Shown: piece by piece, positions 18,076 through 29,292 of the stretch | Layout of the letters: the number at the start of each line of letters is the position of its first letter | Position numbering within the stretch: the stretch's first letter is position 1 | Source: Marinobacter sp. | Lineage (GTDB): Bacteria; Pseudomonadota; Gammaproteobacteria; Pseudomonadales; Oleiphilaceae | Length of the DNA stretch: 64,000 nucleotides | Direction of reading: 5' to 3' | Assembly: GCA_022565395.1 (NCBI GenBank) | Contig: JAIUMV010000013.1 | Location: 1 to 64,000, forward strand | Program-made: the position numbers and the translations under genes | The notes under the pieces: generated by a model | The model's input: the letters and a program-made list of their open reading frames with translations, nothing else | What the model was told of the DNA's origin: nothing | Database searches by the model: none

Positions 18076-18596
18076 TACAGCTCCTCTCTGTCATTGGGTA
18101 CAACCGGCTCTCCGGGGTGATGTGGTTTCCGGTACTCCTCAGCCACCACCAATACGCCTTGCGTACCGTCCACCTGCAACAGAAAACTGAAGCCATCCAT
18201 CTGGAAACTCCCTGCCAACCGCTCACCGGACCGTGACAAGGTCAAGGCTGAAACCTGCGCACTCTCGCGGTAGAGGTCACCTCGCCACACATCCGTGGGT
18301 GAGCCCTCAAGACTGGCAACATCAAACATCAGCAGCATGCCATCGGGAAGCGTCAGGAACTCCACAACACCACCCTCGTTGTTCAATGCCAGCAGCGGTG
18401 CCGGATTCACGTCCAGCAGGTACCGACGGTTAGCCGACCAGCCCGAGACGCCGTTAACAAGTGCCAGCACTGCCGTTTGTGGCCTTTCAGCTGCCCCCGA
18501 TGTACGTGTACAACCCACCAGGCTGGTCATCAGGAAGACCAACATAAGGCATGCCATAAGCCTGGCCAGGGGAGATTGGATGATGAGATTGGACAT
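18075..18596 (-). CDS. Lipoprotein resembling a free-standing M12 protease propeptide
   Basis: This is a 173-residue predicted lipoprotein. A hydrophobic signal ends in the lipobox LVGC with Cys29. Residues 100-152 (DVWRGDLY, LTLSRSGERLAGSFQMDG, GVLVVAEE) align by eye with the propeptide region of the downstream protease (KVWRGVV, TITTTGDRVYGRIEIG, GQLWLERMD). The stop codon overlaps the protease GTG start as TAGTG, so the two are translationally coupled. I choose ATG 18596 because it gives a normal n-region. Upstream in-frame ATGs at 18734 and 18620 would only lengthen the leader, and no start has a strong ribosome-binding site. A role as inhibitor or folding helper for the protease is inference. 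Confidence 0.72.
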   Translation of the reverse strand: MSNLIIQSPLARLMACLMLVFLMTSLVGCTRTSGAAERPQTAVLALVNGVSGWSANRRYLLDVNPAPLLALNNEGGVVEFLTLPDGMLLMFDVASLEGSPTDVWRGDLYRESAQVSALTLSRSGERLAGSFQMDGFSFLLQVDGTQGVLVVAEEYRKPHHPGEPVVPNDREEL

Positions 18597-18906
18597 AACA
18601 ACTCGTACGGTGAAAGCCATACCCGATATGCTACCCGAAGGCAGGAAGAAACTTGCGCTGCCGCGAGACCCGATGTTCGGATTTGAGATTTTCGGCACGT
18701 CGCGCGCTGTTAATTTGTCATTTTTTTGGCGCAAAATCGTGTGAGATACGTAGATACCCTGACGAAGACAGGGTTAGTGGCAAGGCAAATGCAAATTAAG
18801 CCAGACGAGACAAGCAAGGCCCGCAACGTCGGGTATTCGGACAGAGGTGCGTGAGGCGAGCAGAGTTACAAGCGAAGGAGGTGTTTGAGAGAAAGCAAAA
18901 AGAAAG

Positions 18907-18997
18907 TGGCGGTGGGCCAGGGATTCGAACCCCGGGAGGGCTATTAACCCTCGGCGGTTTTCAAGACCGCTGCATTCAACCACTCTGCCAGCCCACC
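18907..18997 (-). tRNA. tRNA-Ser (UGA)
   Basis: This is a 91-base class II tRNA on the reverse strand including encoded CCA. The acceptor stem pairs GGTGGGC (18991-18997) with GCCCACC (18911-18917), with discriminator G. The anticodon stem-loop GCGGT-CTTGAAA-ACCGC reads UGA. The long variable arm GAGGGTTAATAGCCCTC is diagnostic for tRNA-Ser. The neighbourhood of tRNA-Ser, yccA and tus genes is also the arrangement I recall in Pseudomonas. Confidence 0.97.
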
Positions 18998-19041
18998 GTC
19001 GGAAGAGAAGCTGCCGACGCTATGCGCCAGCAGCGGTGTGC

Positions 19042-19069
19042 ATGATACCGGAATCCGTTGGCCTGTCAA
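19042..19069 (-). promoter_or_regulatory. Sigma-70 promoter of tRNA-Ser
   Basis: On the reverse strand a perfect TTGACA (19064-19069) is followed after 16 bases by TATCAT (19042-19047). Transcription would begin near 19035, giving a leader of about 38 bases before the tRNA 5' end at 18997. It points away from yccA. Confidence 0.75.
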
Positions 19070-19253
19070 CGCCTTGTCATGTATCCATTCTATAGTCCCA
19101 CATTACACGGATTTAATGCCCGTAAGGCGGCAACCGATAGGGAAGTCATTGAAACTTCGGGGGCTGCCATTATTATGTGTAACTGACCGTCTAAACCGGT
19201 GGTGAGCTGCACTTGCTGCTAGCCACCCCACCTTTAAGTAATGGAGACTCAGG

Positions 19254-19949
19254 ATGCAAGACAGACGCGTAACCGCCATGCCTGGCGCGAGCCAGGGAGT
19301 TGGCATCAGTGCAGAAGCCCACAAGGTTCTGCGTAACACCTATAGCCTGCTGGCTATGACTTTGCTGTTCAGCGCCATTATGGCTGGCGTATCCATGGCA
19401 GTCGGGCTGGGTCGCGGCGCCTCTCTGGTCTGCTCCCTCACCGCTCTGGTTCTGATCTGGTTTGTTATTCCCCGCACCGCGAACAGCAGCGCTGGTCTCG
19501 GCGTCGTATTTGCCATCACTGGCTTGCTCGGTCTGTCTCTTGGCCCCCTGCTGATGCACTACCTGTCCGTTCCTAACGGCGGCAGCATCGTAATGCAGGC
19601 CATGGGCGGTACCGCCATCGTGTTTTTCTCCCTGTCTGCCTACGTGCTGACTACCAAGAAAGACTTTAGCTTCCTTGGCGGCATGCTGTTCGCTGGCTTT
19701 ATCGTCGTTATCGTTGGTTTCATTGGCGCGCTTATCGCGGGCATGATGGGCTATAACGTAAGCGGCTTCAGCCTGGCACTCAGTGCAGCCATTGTTCTGC
19801 TCATGTCCGGTTTCATCCTGTTTGACACCAGCCGTATCGTTAACGGCGGTGAAACCAACTACATACTGGCTACTGTTGGCCTGTACCTGAGTATCTACAA
19901 CCTGTTCACCAGCCTGCTGCATCTGATCGGCGCCTTCTCCGACGACTGA
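19254..19949 (+). CDS. yccA: YccA-family (Bax inhibitor-1) membrane protein
   Basis: This 231-residue protein has seven hydrophobic helices and the Bax inhibitor-1 family layout. It contains FDTSRIVNGGETNYILATVGLYLSIYN near the C-terminus with the conserved acidic and hydroxyl residues. E. coli YccA (219 aa) is a substrate and modulator of the FtsH protease and can protect SecY from degradation. A GGAG ribosome-binding site precedes the ATG by about 9 bases. A strong terminator follows, so the gene is probably monocistronic. Confidence 0.92.
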   Translation: MQDRRVTAMPGASQGVGISAEAHKVLRNTYSLLAMTLLFSAIMAGVSMAVGLGRGASLVCSLTALVLIWFVIPRTANSSAGLGVVFAITGLLGLSLGPLLMHYLSVPNGGSIVMQAMGGTAIVFFSLSAYVLTTKKDFSFLGGMLFAGFIVVIVGFIGALIAGMMGYNVSGFSLALSAAIVLLMSGFILFDTSRIVNGGETNYILATVGLYLSIYNLFTSLLHLIGAFSDD

Positions 19950-19976
19950 TCGCAGTGTTCTGCTTGCCTGGTTATG

Positions 19977-20005
19977 AAAACCCCGGCCCTGCCGGGGTTT
20001 TTTTT
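19977..20005 (+). terminator. Intrinsic terminator after yccA
   Basis: The stem CCCCGGC-cct-GCCGGGG (19981-19997) is preceded by four A and followed by eight T (19998-20005), a textbook rho-independent terminator on the plus strand. An in-frame ATG at 19974 that would lengthen TusD lies against this hairpin, which argues for the later TusD start. Confidence 0.93.
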
Positions 20006-20042
20006 AGGTAAAATGGCAGGATATCTTCTTTGGAGAACTATC

Positions 20043-20462
20043 GTGGCGACAGAGACTCCCCGCCCCTCCCTGGGCCTGGTGATTACCGGCGCCCCTTACG
20101 ACAGCCAGGCACCGCAGACAGCCCTGTCATTTGCCCGGGCCGCCATTGCTCAGGGGGCAAGGATTCAACGGGTCTTTCTCTACAGTGAGGGCGTTCAGCT
20201 GGCCTCGGACCTGCTGCAACCCCCGAGCGATGAGACAAACTGGCATCGTGAATGGCGCGCCTTTCTCCTGGAACACCGGATACCCGTTACCGTCTGTGTG
20301 GCTTCGGCATTACGGCGCGGGATTCTCGACAGTTCAGAAGCCAGCCGCTTTGACAAGCCTGCACCCAATGTCACTGAACCTTTCTGCATAGGCGGGCTGG
20401 GGGATTGGGTGGAGCTGTTATCTGCAGACACGCAGGTCATCTATTTTCTGGGACAGCACTGA
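20043..20462 (+). CDS. tusD: tRNA 2-thiouridine sulfur-relay protein TusD
   Basis: This 139-residue DsrE-like protein accepts persulfide sulfur from TusA and passes it on to TusE for thiolation of U34 in tRNA by MnmA. The conserved Cys85 lies in VCVASALRRG, matching the active Cys78 region of E. coli TusD. The start is the GTG at 20043, with GGAGA 6 bases upstream. The longer frame would begin next to the yccA terminator hairpin. The gene heads the tusDCBE operon, with only one base before tusC. Confidence 0.95.
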   Translation: MATETPRPSLGLVITGAPYDSQAPQTALSFARAAIAQGARIQRVFLYSEGVQLASDLLQPPSDETNWHREWRAFLLEHRIPVTVCVASALRRGILDSSEASRFDKPAPNVTEPFCIGGLGDWVELLSADTQVIYFLGQH

Positions 20463-20463
20463 C

Positions 20464-20805
20464 ATGAAAACCCTGATTGTCATTGACCAGCCACCCTATG
20501 GCAGCCTGCTGGGCCGTGAACTTATGGACATGGCCTTTTCTCTTTCCGCGTTTGACCGCCGTGTCGACATCCTGTTTGCTGGCGCTGGCGTAAACTGGCT
20601 CAGGGACAACCATCAACCCGAGTTGCTGCAGCAGAAAAATGCCGCCAAGAACCTGTCCGCAGCGCAGATCTTTGGTGTTGAGCGCTTGCTTGCCTCCACC
20701 GCCGACCTGAAACGTTTTCAAATAGACCCGGGCCAGCTGAAGTACCAGGTTGAGCTTGTCAGCGAGCCCGTCGATAACGCTTACGACCATGTTGTGAGGC
20801 TCTGA
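20464..20805 (+). CDS. tusC: Sulfur-relay protein TusC
   Basis: This 113-residue DsrF-family protein is a structural partner of TusD and TusB in the heterohexameric relay complex. It begins MKTLIVIDQPPYGSLLGRE and keeps the LLASTADLKRFQ and family C-terminal segments. It lacks a dedicated catalytic cysteine, as expected for TusC. The gene starts one base after tusD and ends one base before tusB. Confidence 0.94.
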   Translation: MKTLIVIDQPPYGSLLGRELMDMAFSLSAFDRRVDILFAGAGVNWLRDNHQPELLQQKNAAKNLSAAQIFGVERLLASTADLKRFQIDPGQLKYQVELVSEPVDNAYDHVVRL

Positions 20806-20806
20806 G

Positions 20807-21082
20807 ATGCCACAACTGCACATTATCAACAAAGCACCCGGTCACACCCGGTTCGATGCCTGCCTGGCCGCACTTCAGCCCGGCGACAGCCTGTTACTGA
20901 TCGAAGATGCCGTCATTGCCTGCATCGACATCCAGGCGCACTGGCCTGAACAGGTGAATATCATGGCACTGGAGGCAGACCTGCGTGCCCGCGGCATTAC
21001 TGCTCCAGCATCGAACATCAGCCCTGCCGACTATGATCGCTGGGTCAAACTGACCATGGAGCTACCCTCCCAATCATGGTGA
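20807..21082 (+). CDS. tusB: Sulfur-relay protein TusB
   Basis: This 91-residue DsrH-family subunit of the TusBCD complex has the family core GDSLLLIEDAVIAC and the C-terminal segment DYDRWVKLTMELPSQSW. The first Met is well placed one base after the tusC stop. Its last 7 bases overlap the start of tusE (ATGGTGA), which indicates translational coupling. Confidence 0.93.
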   Translation: MPQLHIINKAPGHTRFDACLAALQPGDSLLLIEDAVIACIDIQAHWPEQVNIMALEADLRARGITAPASNISPADYDRWVKLTMELPSQSW

Positions 21083-21402
21083 CAACGACCATACCTGCGC
21101 GGGATAAAGATGGCTTCCTGCTGGCGCCGTCCAGCTGGACGCCTGATATTGCTGTCGCAATCGCCGCTGAACAAGGGCTCAACATAACCGACCAGCACTG
21201 GGAAATTATCCTGCTGCTCCGGGACTTTTATCAGCAGCACGATATTGCGCCGCCAGCCAATCGCATCTTTGTAAAAACCGTTCGCGACCTGCTGGGGGAT
21301 GACAAGGGCAACAGCATCTATCTTATGCAGCTCTTTCCGGGTAGTCCGGTGAAGGAAGCGTGCCGTATTGCGGGGTTACCCCGCCCCACTAACTGCCTGT
21401 AA
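21076..21402 (+). CDS. tusE: TusE/DsrC-family sulfur carrier with two C-terminal cysteines
   Basis: This 108-residue member of the DsrC/TusE/DsvC family carries a persulfide on its swinging C-terminal arm and hands it to MnmA. The core HWEIILLLRDFY and GNSIYLMQLFPGSP are conserved. The C-terminal arm reads EACRIAGLPRPTNCL. The penultimate Cys107 corresponds to CysA, and Cys96, 11 residues earlier, to CysB of dissimilatory DsrC. E. coli TusE has only CysA. The operon context (tusDCB, no dsr genes in view) still supports a role in tRNA thiolation. Confidence 0.94.
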   Translation: MVTTTIPARDKDGFLLAPSSWTPDIAVAIAAEQGLNITDQHWEIILLLRDFYQQHDIAPPANRIFVKTVRDLLGDDKGNSIYLMQLFPGSPVKEACRIAGLPRPTNCL

Positions 21403-21422
21403 AGGTCAACAAGGTCTCATTC

Positions 21423-22463
21423 ATGCCGCTACCAGAAAACACACAGCTACCCCAGCCCAAAGATGGCGAGCATCCTTTCGCACCCTATGTCCGCATCCTG
21501 GGCAAAGGTAAAAAAGGTTCCCGCTCACTCACGCGTGAAGAGGCCCGGCATGCTCTGGGGATGATATTGGCTGGCCAGGTCGAACCCGTGCAGCTGGGTG
21601 CCTTTCTGATGCTGATTCGTGTTAAGGAAGAAACCCCCGATGAGCTCGCGGGATTTGTCGAGGCGGTCAAGGATCACATCACACCGCCAGCCTCCCTGCA
21701 GGTAGATATTGACTGGTCATCCTATGCCGGCAAACGCCGCCATGCTCCCTGGTTTCTGTTTTCCATACTGCTACTTGCGGAGGCTGGCCTCCGCACCTTC
21801 GTGCACGGCGCAGAAGGTCATACCGCCGAGCGGCTCTACCTGAGTGATGCCATGTCAGAACTGGGGCTTGAGCCCGCCACAGACTGGGCTCAAGCAGAGC
21901 ATCAGTTAACAGCGCAGGGCTTCAGCTACCTGCCTTTAAGGCAGTTTTCGCCGGGGCTGGCAGATATGATTGATCTGCGCCCTACCCTTGGCCTGCGCTC
22001 GCCGGTCCATTCGCTGGCGCGGCTGATCAACCCCCTCAATGCACCGCTGGTTGTTCAGGGCATCTTCCACCCACCCTACCTGCCCCTGCATCAAGAGGCG
22101 GGCGCGCTGCTGGGCTACAGGCGCCTGGCTGTGATTAAAGGTGAAGGAGGCGAGATTGAGCGCAACCCGGATAACGCGATGGTCGTGCACAAAGCTGAAA
22201 CAGACCCAATGGGTGCGAGCAAGCTACAGCATGAAGAGTGGCCAGCACTGTTCCCCCGCCGGCACGTGAAACCCGCGGACATCAGCATGAGCCATATGCG
22301 CCAGGTCTGGCGGGGAGAGGAACAGGACGAATACGGTATCGCCGCGGTTGTGAGCACGGCAGCCCTCGCCCTCAAAGAGACAGGCAAAGCCGCCAGTCAG
22401 GACGAGGCACTGGCGCTGGCGGAATCCTTGTGGGCCACGCGAAATAAAACCCGTTTTGACTAA
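21423..22463 (+). CDS. ybiB: TrpD2/YbiB-family (anthranilate phosphoribosyltransferase-like) protein
   Basis: This 346-residue member of the glycosyltransferase family 3 fold is related to anthranilate phosphoribosyltransferase. The helical N-terminal domain contains LTREEARHALGMILAGQVEPVQ, followed by the alpha/beta domain. Where TrpD has a glycine-rich GTGGD PRPP loop, this protein reads DWSSYAGKRRHAPW, as in TrpD2/YbiB. These are reported to bind nucleic acid and to lack tryptophan-pathway activity. The gene starts 20 bases after tusE and may extend that operon. It ends 6 bases from the convergent gene at 22470. Confidence 0.86.
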   Translation: MPLPENTQLPQPKDGEHPFAPYVRILGKGKKGSRSLTREEARHALGMILAGQVEPVQLGAFLMLIRVKEETPDELAGFVEAVKDHITPPASLQVDIDWSSYAGKRRHAPWFLFSILLLAEAGLRTFVHGAEGHTAERLYLSDAMSELGLEPATDWAQAEHQLTAQGFSYLPLRQFSPGLADMIDLRPTLGLRSPVHSLARLINPLNAPLVVQGIFHPPYLPLHQEAGALLGYRRLAVIKGEGGEIERNPDNAMVVHKAETDPMGASKLQHEEWPALFPRRHVKPADISMSHMRQVWRGEEQDEYGIAAVVSTAALALKETGKAASQDEALALAESLWATRNKTRFD

Positions 22464-22469
22464 AGCGCC

Positions 22470-22796
22470 TTAATCCCGGCGGCCGTTGCTGCGGCGGCGC
22501 AGATCGTCTGCGCTGCCCAGGAATGCACTTAAACCGTTCTCAAAAAGCTCTGAACCCAACTTGGCCATCTGGCGGGTTGAGCCTTTAAGTGTTGTCTCAG
22601 GCAGCTCCTTGAAGGCCTCAGCAACACCCGCTTTGGCGCCGCGCTGAACCTTGCCTTCAACGGAGTCAGCCGCCGCCATCAGCTCAGCCATTTTCTTGTC
22701 CACATAGGGTCGCATAATGCCGTAAAAGAAGCCGGCCAATAAACCACCAACCAACAGCACTGTAATCAGGATATTGATGACAATCAGTTGCCACAT
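22470..22796 (-). CDS. Small single-pass membrane protein, function unknown
   Basis: This 108-residue protein has one N-terminal transmembrane helix (about 4-28) followed by a polar, helical cytoplasmic tail ending in an Arg-rich segment. I choose ATG 22796 because GGAGG lies 7 bases upstream. An ATG at 22817 would leave no room for a binding site. It starts 27 bases after the upstream DUF445 gene and is probably in its operon. No family is recognised. Confidence 0.7.
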   Translation of the reverse strand: MWQLIVINILITVLLVGGLLAGFFYGIMRPYVDKKMAELMAAADSVEGKVQRGAKAGVAEAFKELPETTLKGSTRQMAKLGSELFENGLSAFLGSADDLRRRSNGRRD

Positions 22797-22823
22797 GGTG
22801 TTGCCTCCGGGGCCCAATGGCCG

Positions 22824-24023
22824 TTAGATAAACTGTGTAATAATAACCCACTGCGCCAAACCTGCGAGTGAGCCCAAGATACCGCCCACCACCATCAGCT
22901 GAAACTCTTCCTCTTTGAAAGCAGGTCGCAGGATGTCCTGAAACTCTTTTGGCCCGAGAGACTTCATCTGCCCGGCCAGTACCTCTGCCACTATGGGGGC
23001 GCGATCACGGTTAAAGCCGGGGTCGCAGAACACATGCTGGGTGGCTATGGCCGCCTTGTTGTTCATCGCTTTCTTAATGTCCGTATAACCCGTCATGCCC
23101 ACTGCCAATTGGGCAGTCAGCTTCATTACAACGGAGTGATCCAGCAGTGGTCGCAAATGCTTCTGGATAATTATCCGGGTACGATCCCCGTGACGACCGT
23201 GGAGCATGGCATTGGCCACTCGCTCAACGGTGATCAGCTCATTTGCCACGAGCCGACTCCATACTTCGCTTATTTCATCCTGACGGCGTAAAAATAACCC
23301 CTGAATGCGCCAGAATCCCAGCTTGACCGGAAACAGCGGACGAAAAATCGTGTTAATAGCCAGCCAGTTGGTAATAAAGCCAACACCAAAGCCAATGACC
23401 GGCAGCAGCCAGGCCTGCGGATACAATAGCCAAAGCGGGATCACAGCCGCACCTAGCAGGCCGCCAATAATAGCGCCCTTGCTGATCACCGATTTCAGCT
23501 CTACCGAGCCCGCTTCCTTGAAAATCCGGTTCATCAGATCCGGGTGTTGCTTGAGCTCATGACTAAGTAGCGCTTTCAGGTCTACCAGTTCGTCAAGGTC
23601 GTCCCCGAAATCCTCCACCAGGGATTCAATACGGCTTGGTAATTGCTCCCGCGCCCACTGGTAAACCCGACGCCGCAAAAAATTGGGCATATTGTCCCAT
23701 AGCACCGGCTGCACGTCGTACATGATTTCGTCAATGTATTCGTCAAGGCGGGGGTTAACCTGGGAAACAATCTGTTCAACGATGCGACTGGGATCAAGCT
23801 TCTTGTAGACCTCATTCAGGTCGCCAAATTGCTCCAGCGTGCGATCAATACAGATATGGGCCATTTTTTCGGATTTGCGGGGTATAACCCCCTGCCATCC
23901 CAGCCATGGATTGAGGCCGATGTAGTTCACCGGATAGAACGACATCTGGATAGCCAGCCAGTTAGTGCCCCAACCGACCAGTGCTGCCACGAGCGGCACG
24001 GACCACAGCGCAATATCGACCAA
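22824..24023 (-). CDS. DUF445-family membrane protein
   Basis: This 399-residue protein matches the DUF445 pattern. The N-terminal helix contains GWGTNWLAIQMSFYP, repeated internally as GFITNWLAINTIFRPLFP at about 217-234, which is the hallmark of the family. Between these are long soluble helices, and a final hydrophobic segment closes the protein. The start is a TTG at 24023, whose product begins at the usual family N-terminus. The function of DUF445 proteins is not settled. It is probably cotranscribed with the small membrane protein downstream. Confidence 0.82.
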   Translation of the reverse strand: MVDIALWSVPLVAALVGWGTNWLAIQMSFYPVNYIGLNPWLGWQGVIPRKSEKMAHICIDRTLEQFGDLNEVYKKLDPSRIVEQIVSQVNPRLDEYIDEIMYDVQPVLWDNMPNFLRRRVYQWAREQLPSRIESLVEDFGDDLDELVDLKALLSHELKQHPDLMNRIFKEAGSVELKSVISKGAIIGGLLGAAVIPLWLLYPQAWLLPVIGFGVGFITNWLAINTIFRPLFPVKLGFWRIQGLFLRRQDEISEVWSRLVANELITVERVANAMLHGRHGDRTRIIIQKHLRPLLDHSVVMKLTAQLAVGMTGYTDIKKAMNNKAAIATQHVFCDPGFNRDRAPIVAEVLAGQMKSLGPKEFQDILRPAFKEEEFQLMVVGGILGSLAGLAQWVIITQFI

Positions 24024-24228
24024 GAGTTGACCCCAACGAAATAAGTAAAACGCAGGTTATTGATTATGGGAGGGATAGTGGAGGATGAAAGAGGTCGTTA
24101 CATTGGCCGTGTTGCCACGAAAACCCGGTGTCTTCCGCATAACGGCGTGTCAGAACAGGCCAGAGCCCCCGCGTTGGCGCAGGCTAAGCCTCCCCTATCC
24201 AGCTAGGGAGGCTCGCTGATTTAAGCGT

Positions 24229-24816
24229 CTATTGGTAGTAGGCGTTGTCTTTAACTGAGTGGTCTGTCACATCTCTGACGGCGGTTATTTCCGGCACCCG
24301 CTCCATCAATGTGCGCTCTACCCCTTGCTTCAATGTCAGGCTGACGGCGCTACAACCCTGGCAACCACCACCAAAGCGCAGGACTGCAACCGACTCCTCG
24401 ACAATTTCAACAAGGGAAACATCACCACCGTGTGCCGCCAGGCCGGGATTGATTTCGGTGGCCAGCGTGTAATTGATGCGGTCCGCGAGGGGCGCATTCT
24501 CATCAACCTTGGGGACCTTGGCATTTGGGGCCTTGATGGTGAGCTGTCCACCCATCTGGTCCTTGGAGTAATCGACAAACGCTTCTTCCAAAAACGGCAC
24601 CGAATTATGGTCGATATAAAGCGGGAAGCGCTGCAGGTCGATACGCTCATCAGTCGGCACCACCTCATTGGGCGGGCAGTAGGCCAAACAGGTTTCGGCA
24701 TTCTTAGTGCCCGGCTGGGTCACGAAAATCCGCACGCCCATGCCTTCAACGTCCTGTTTTTCAATAAGTTGTGCCAGGTAATCCCGGGCAGAATCAGTGA
24801 CGGTAACCAGAGACAT
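24229..24816 (-). CDS. nfuA: Fe-S biogenesis protein NfuA
   Basis: This 195-residue carrier delivers 4Fe-4S clusters to client enzymes, notably under oxidative stress or iron limitation. The N-terminal degenerate A-type domain includes ETCLAYCPP around 41-49. The C-terminal Nfu domain has the cluster-binding GGGCQGCS motif with Cys152 and Cys155. It is divergently oriented to metH with about 200 bases between the starts. Confidence 0.96.
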   Translation of the reverse strand: MSLVTVTDSARDYLAQLIEKQDVEGMGVRIFVTQPGTKNAETCLAYCPPNEVVPTDERIDLQRFPLYIDHNSVPFLEEAFVDYSKDQMGGQLTIKAPNAKVPKVDENAPLADRINYTLATEINPGLAAHGGDVSLVEIVEESVAVLRFGGGCQGCSAVSLTLKQGVERTLMERVPEITAVRDVTDHSVKDNAYYQ

Positions 24817-25016
24817 AATTCACGTTCAACCTGTTGCAAGTTTCACACGTATTCTAAGGCACTTGAGGACAACATTAAAGCCTGAGTATTTTAGTTGGTT
24901 TTTATGATGACTATAGTCAATAGCAAGTGTTTCAGCGGGACGTCAATCCGCAATTCTGCTATCATGCCGCGCCTGCAGTGGCCACCCTTAACATTCTGGT
25001 ACTTGGATTTTCCGCT

Positions 25017-28715
<3,699 letters not shown>

Positions 28716-28726
28716 GAGAGACGAAC

Positions 28727-28966
28727 GTGACAGCACCAGCCAATAACCCACAAAAACCAAACGCCAGAAAGCCAGCGCTGAAACGCTGGCTAAAGGTGAT
28801 TCAGGCCACGTTGGCTGGGGCCTTGGGCGTGCAGTCGAAACGTAACTATGAGGAAGATTTCAGCAGCACGAGCCCCTGGCCGTATATAGCGGCAGGCCTG
28901 TTGTTCGGGCTTGGCTTTATCCTCACCCTGATGCTGATTGTACGCTGGGTACTGGCCAGCCAGTAA
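28727..28966 (+). CDS. DUF2970 small membrane protein
   Basis: This 79-residue protein starts at GTG 28727, eleven bases after metH ends. The basic N-terminus leads into the DUF2970 signature VIQATLAGALGVQSKRNYEEDF at about 24-45, followed by one transmembrane helix (about 51-75). The function is unknown. The position suggests cotranscription with metH. Confidence 0.82.
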   Translation: MTAPANNPQKPNARKPALKRWLKVIQATLAGALGVQSKRNYEEDFSSTSPWPYIAAGLLFGLGFILTLMLIVRWVLASQ

Positions 28967-28971
28967 CCCCG

Positions 28972-29085
28972 CTACTGGGTTGCCACCCAGGTCACCGCGA
29001 GGGCAACGCACAACATAATCAGCATGATGGCAGCGATAGCGTCTGCATGACTGTCAGTGGAAGCCTTCTTCTTCATGGTTTTCAC
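28972..29085 (-). CDS. 37-residue single-pass membrane protein, function unknown
   Basis: This short frame starts at GTG 29085, with AAAGGAG 7 bases upstream, and ends at TAG 28972. The product begins MKTMKKKASTDSHADAIA and continues as a hydrophobic helix of about 18 residues to a final Gln. A basic N-terminus followed by one membrane helix is typical of bacterial small membrane proteins. It is convergent with the DUF2970 gene, with 5 bases between the stops. An internal ATG would give 34 residues. No homologue is recognised. Confidence 0.55.
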   Translation of the reverse strand: MKTMKKKASTDSHADAIAAIMLIMLCVALAVTWVATQ

Positions 29086-29210
29086 GGTCTTGCTCCTTTG
29101 CCTGATTTGCAGGTCGTTTTTTGTTGTACTTCAAGAATAGAAAGGTGCAGCGGGGAAAGCCACCTCTTTTTAAGCACCATCAGTTATTAACATAGTGTAA
29201 AACGATCATT

Positions 29211-29237
29211 TTGTGCATAAGAAAAGTTTGCTATTGT
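29211..29237 (+). promoter_or_regulatory. Possible promoter of the sulfite reductase operon
   Basis: TTGTGC (29211-29216) and TATTGT (29232-29237) are separated by 15 bases and lie 55 bases before the cysI start. Both boxes are imperfect and the spacing is short. An activator such as CysB would be expected from the family, but I cannot define its site. Confidence 0.3.
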
Positions 29238-29292
29238 TCGCCCCAAAGTGGGATAGCCACAACCCAGTAACGTAAATCTCAGGATCAGATCT

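Noticed and set aside
19191-19922. 243-aa minus-strand frame across yccA
   Set aside because: Its composition is dominated by Gln/His/Ala, an artefact of reading the opposite strand of a GC-rich membrane-protein gene.
24185-24215. Inverted repeat AGCCTCCC/GGGAGGCT after nfuA
   Set aside because: The pairing is good but no T tract follows on either strand; I could not call it a terminator.
24817-25016. Possible cobalamin riboswitch before metH
   Set aside because: Only about 200 bases separate nfuA and metH, and I saw no B12-box-like core or the multi-stem architecture needed.
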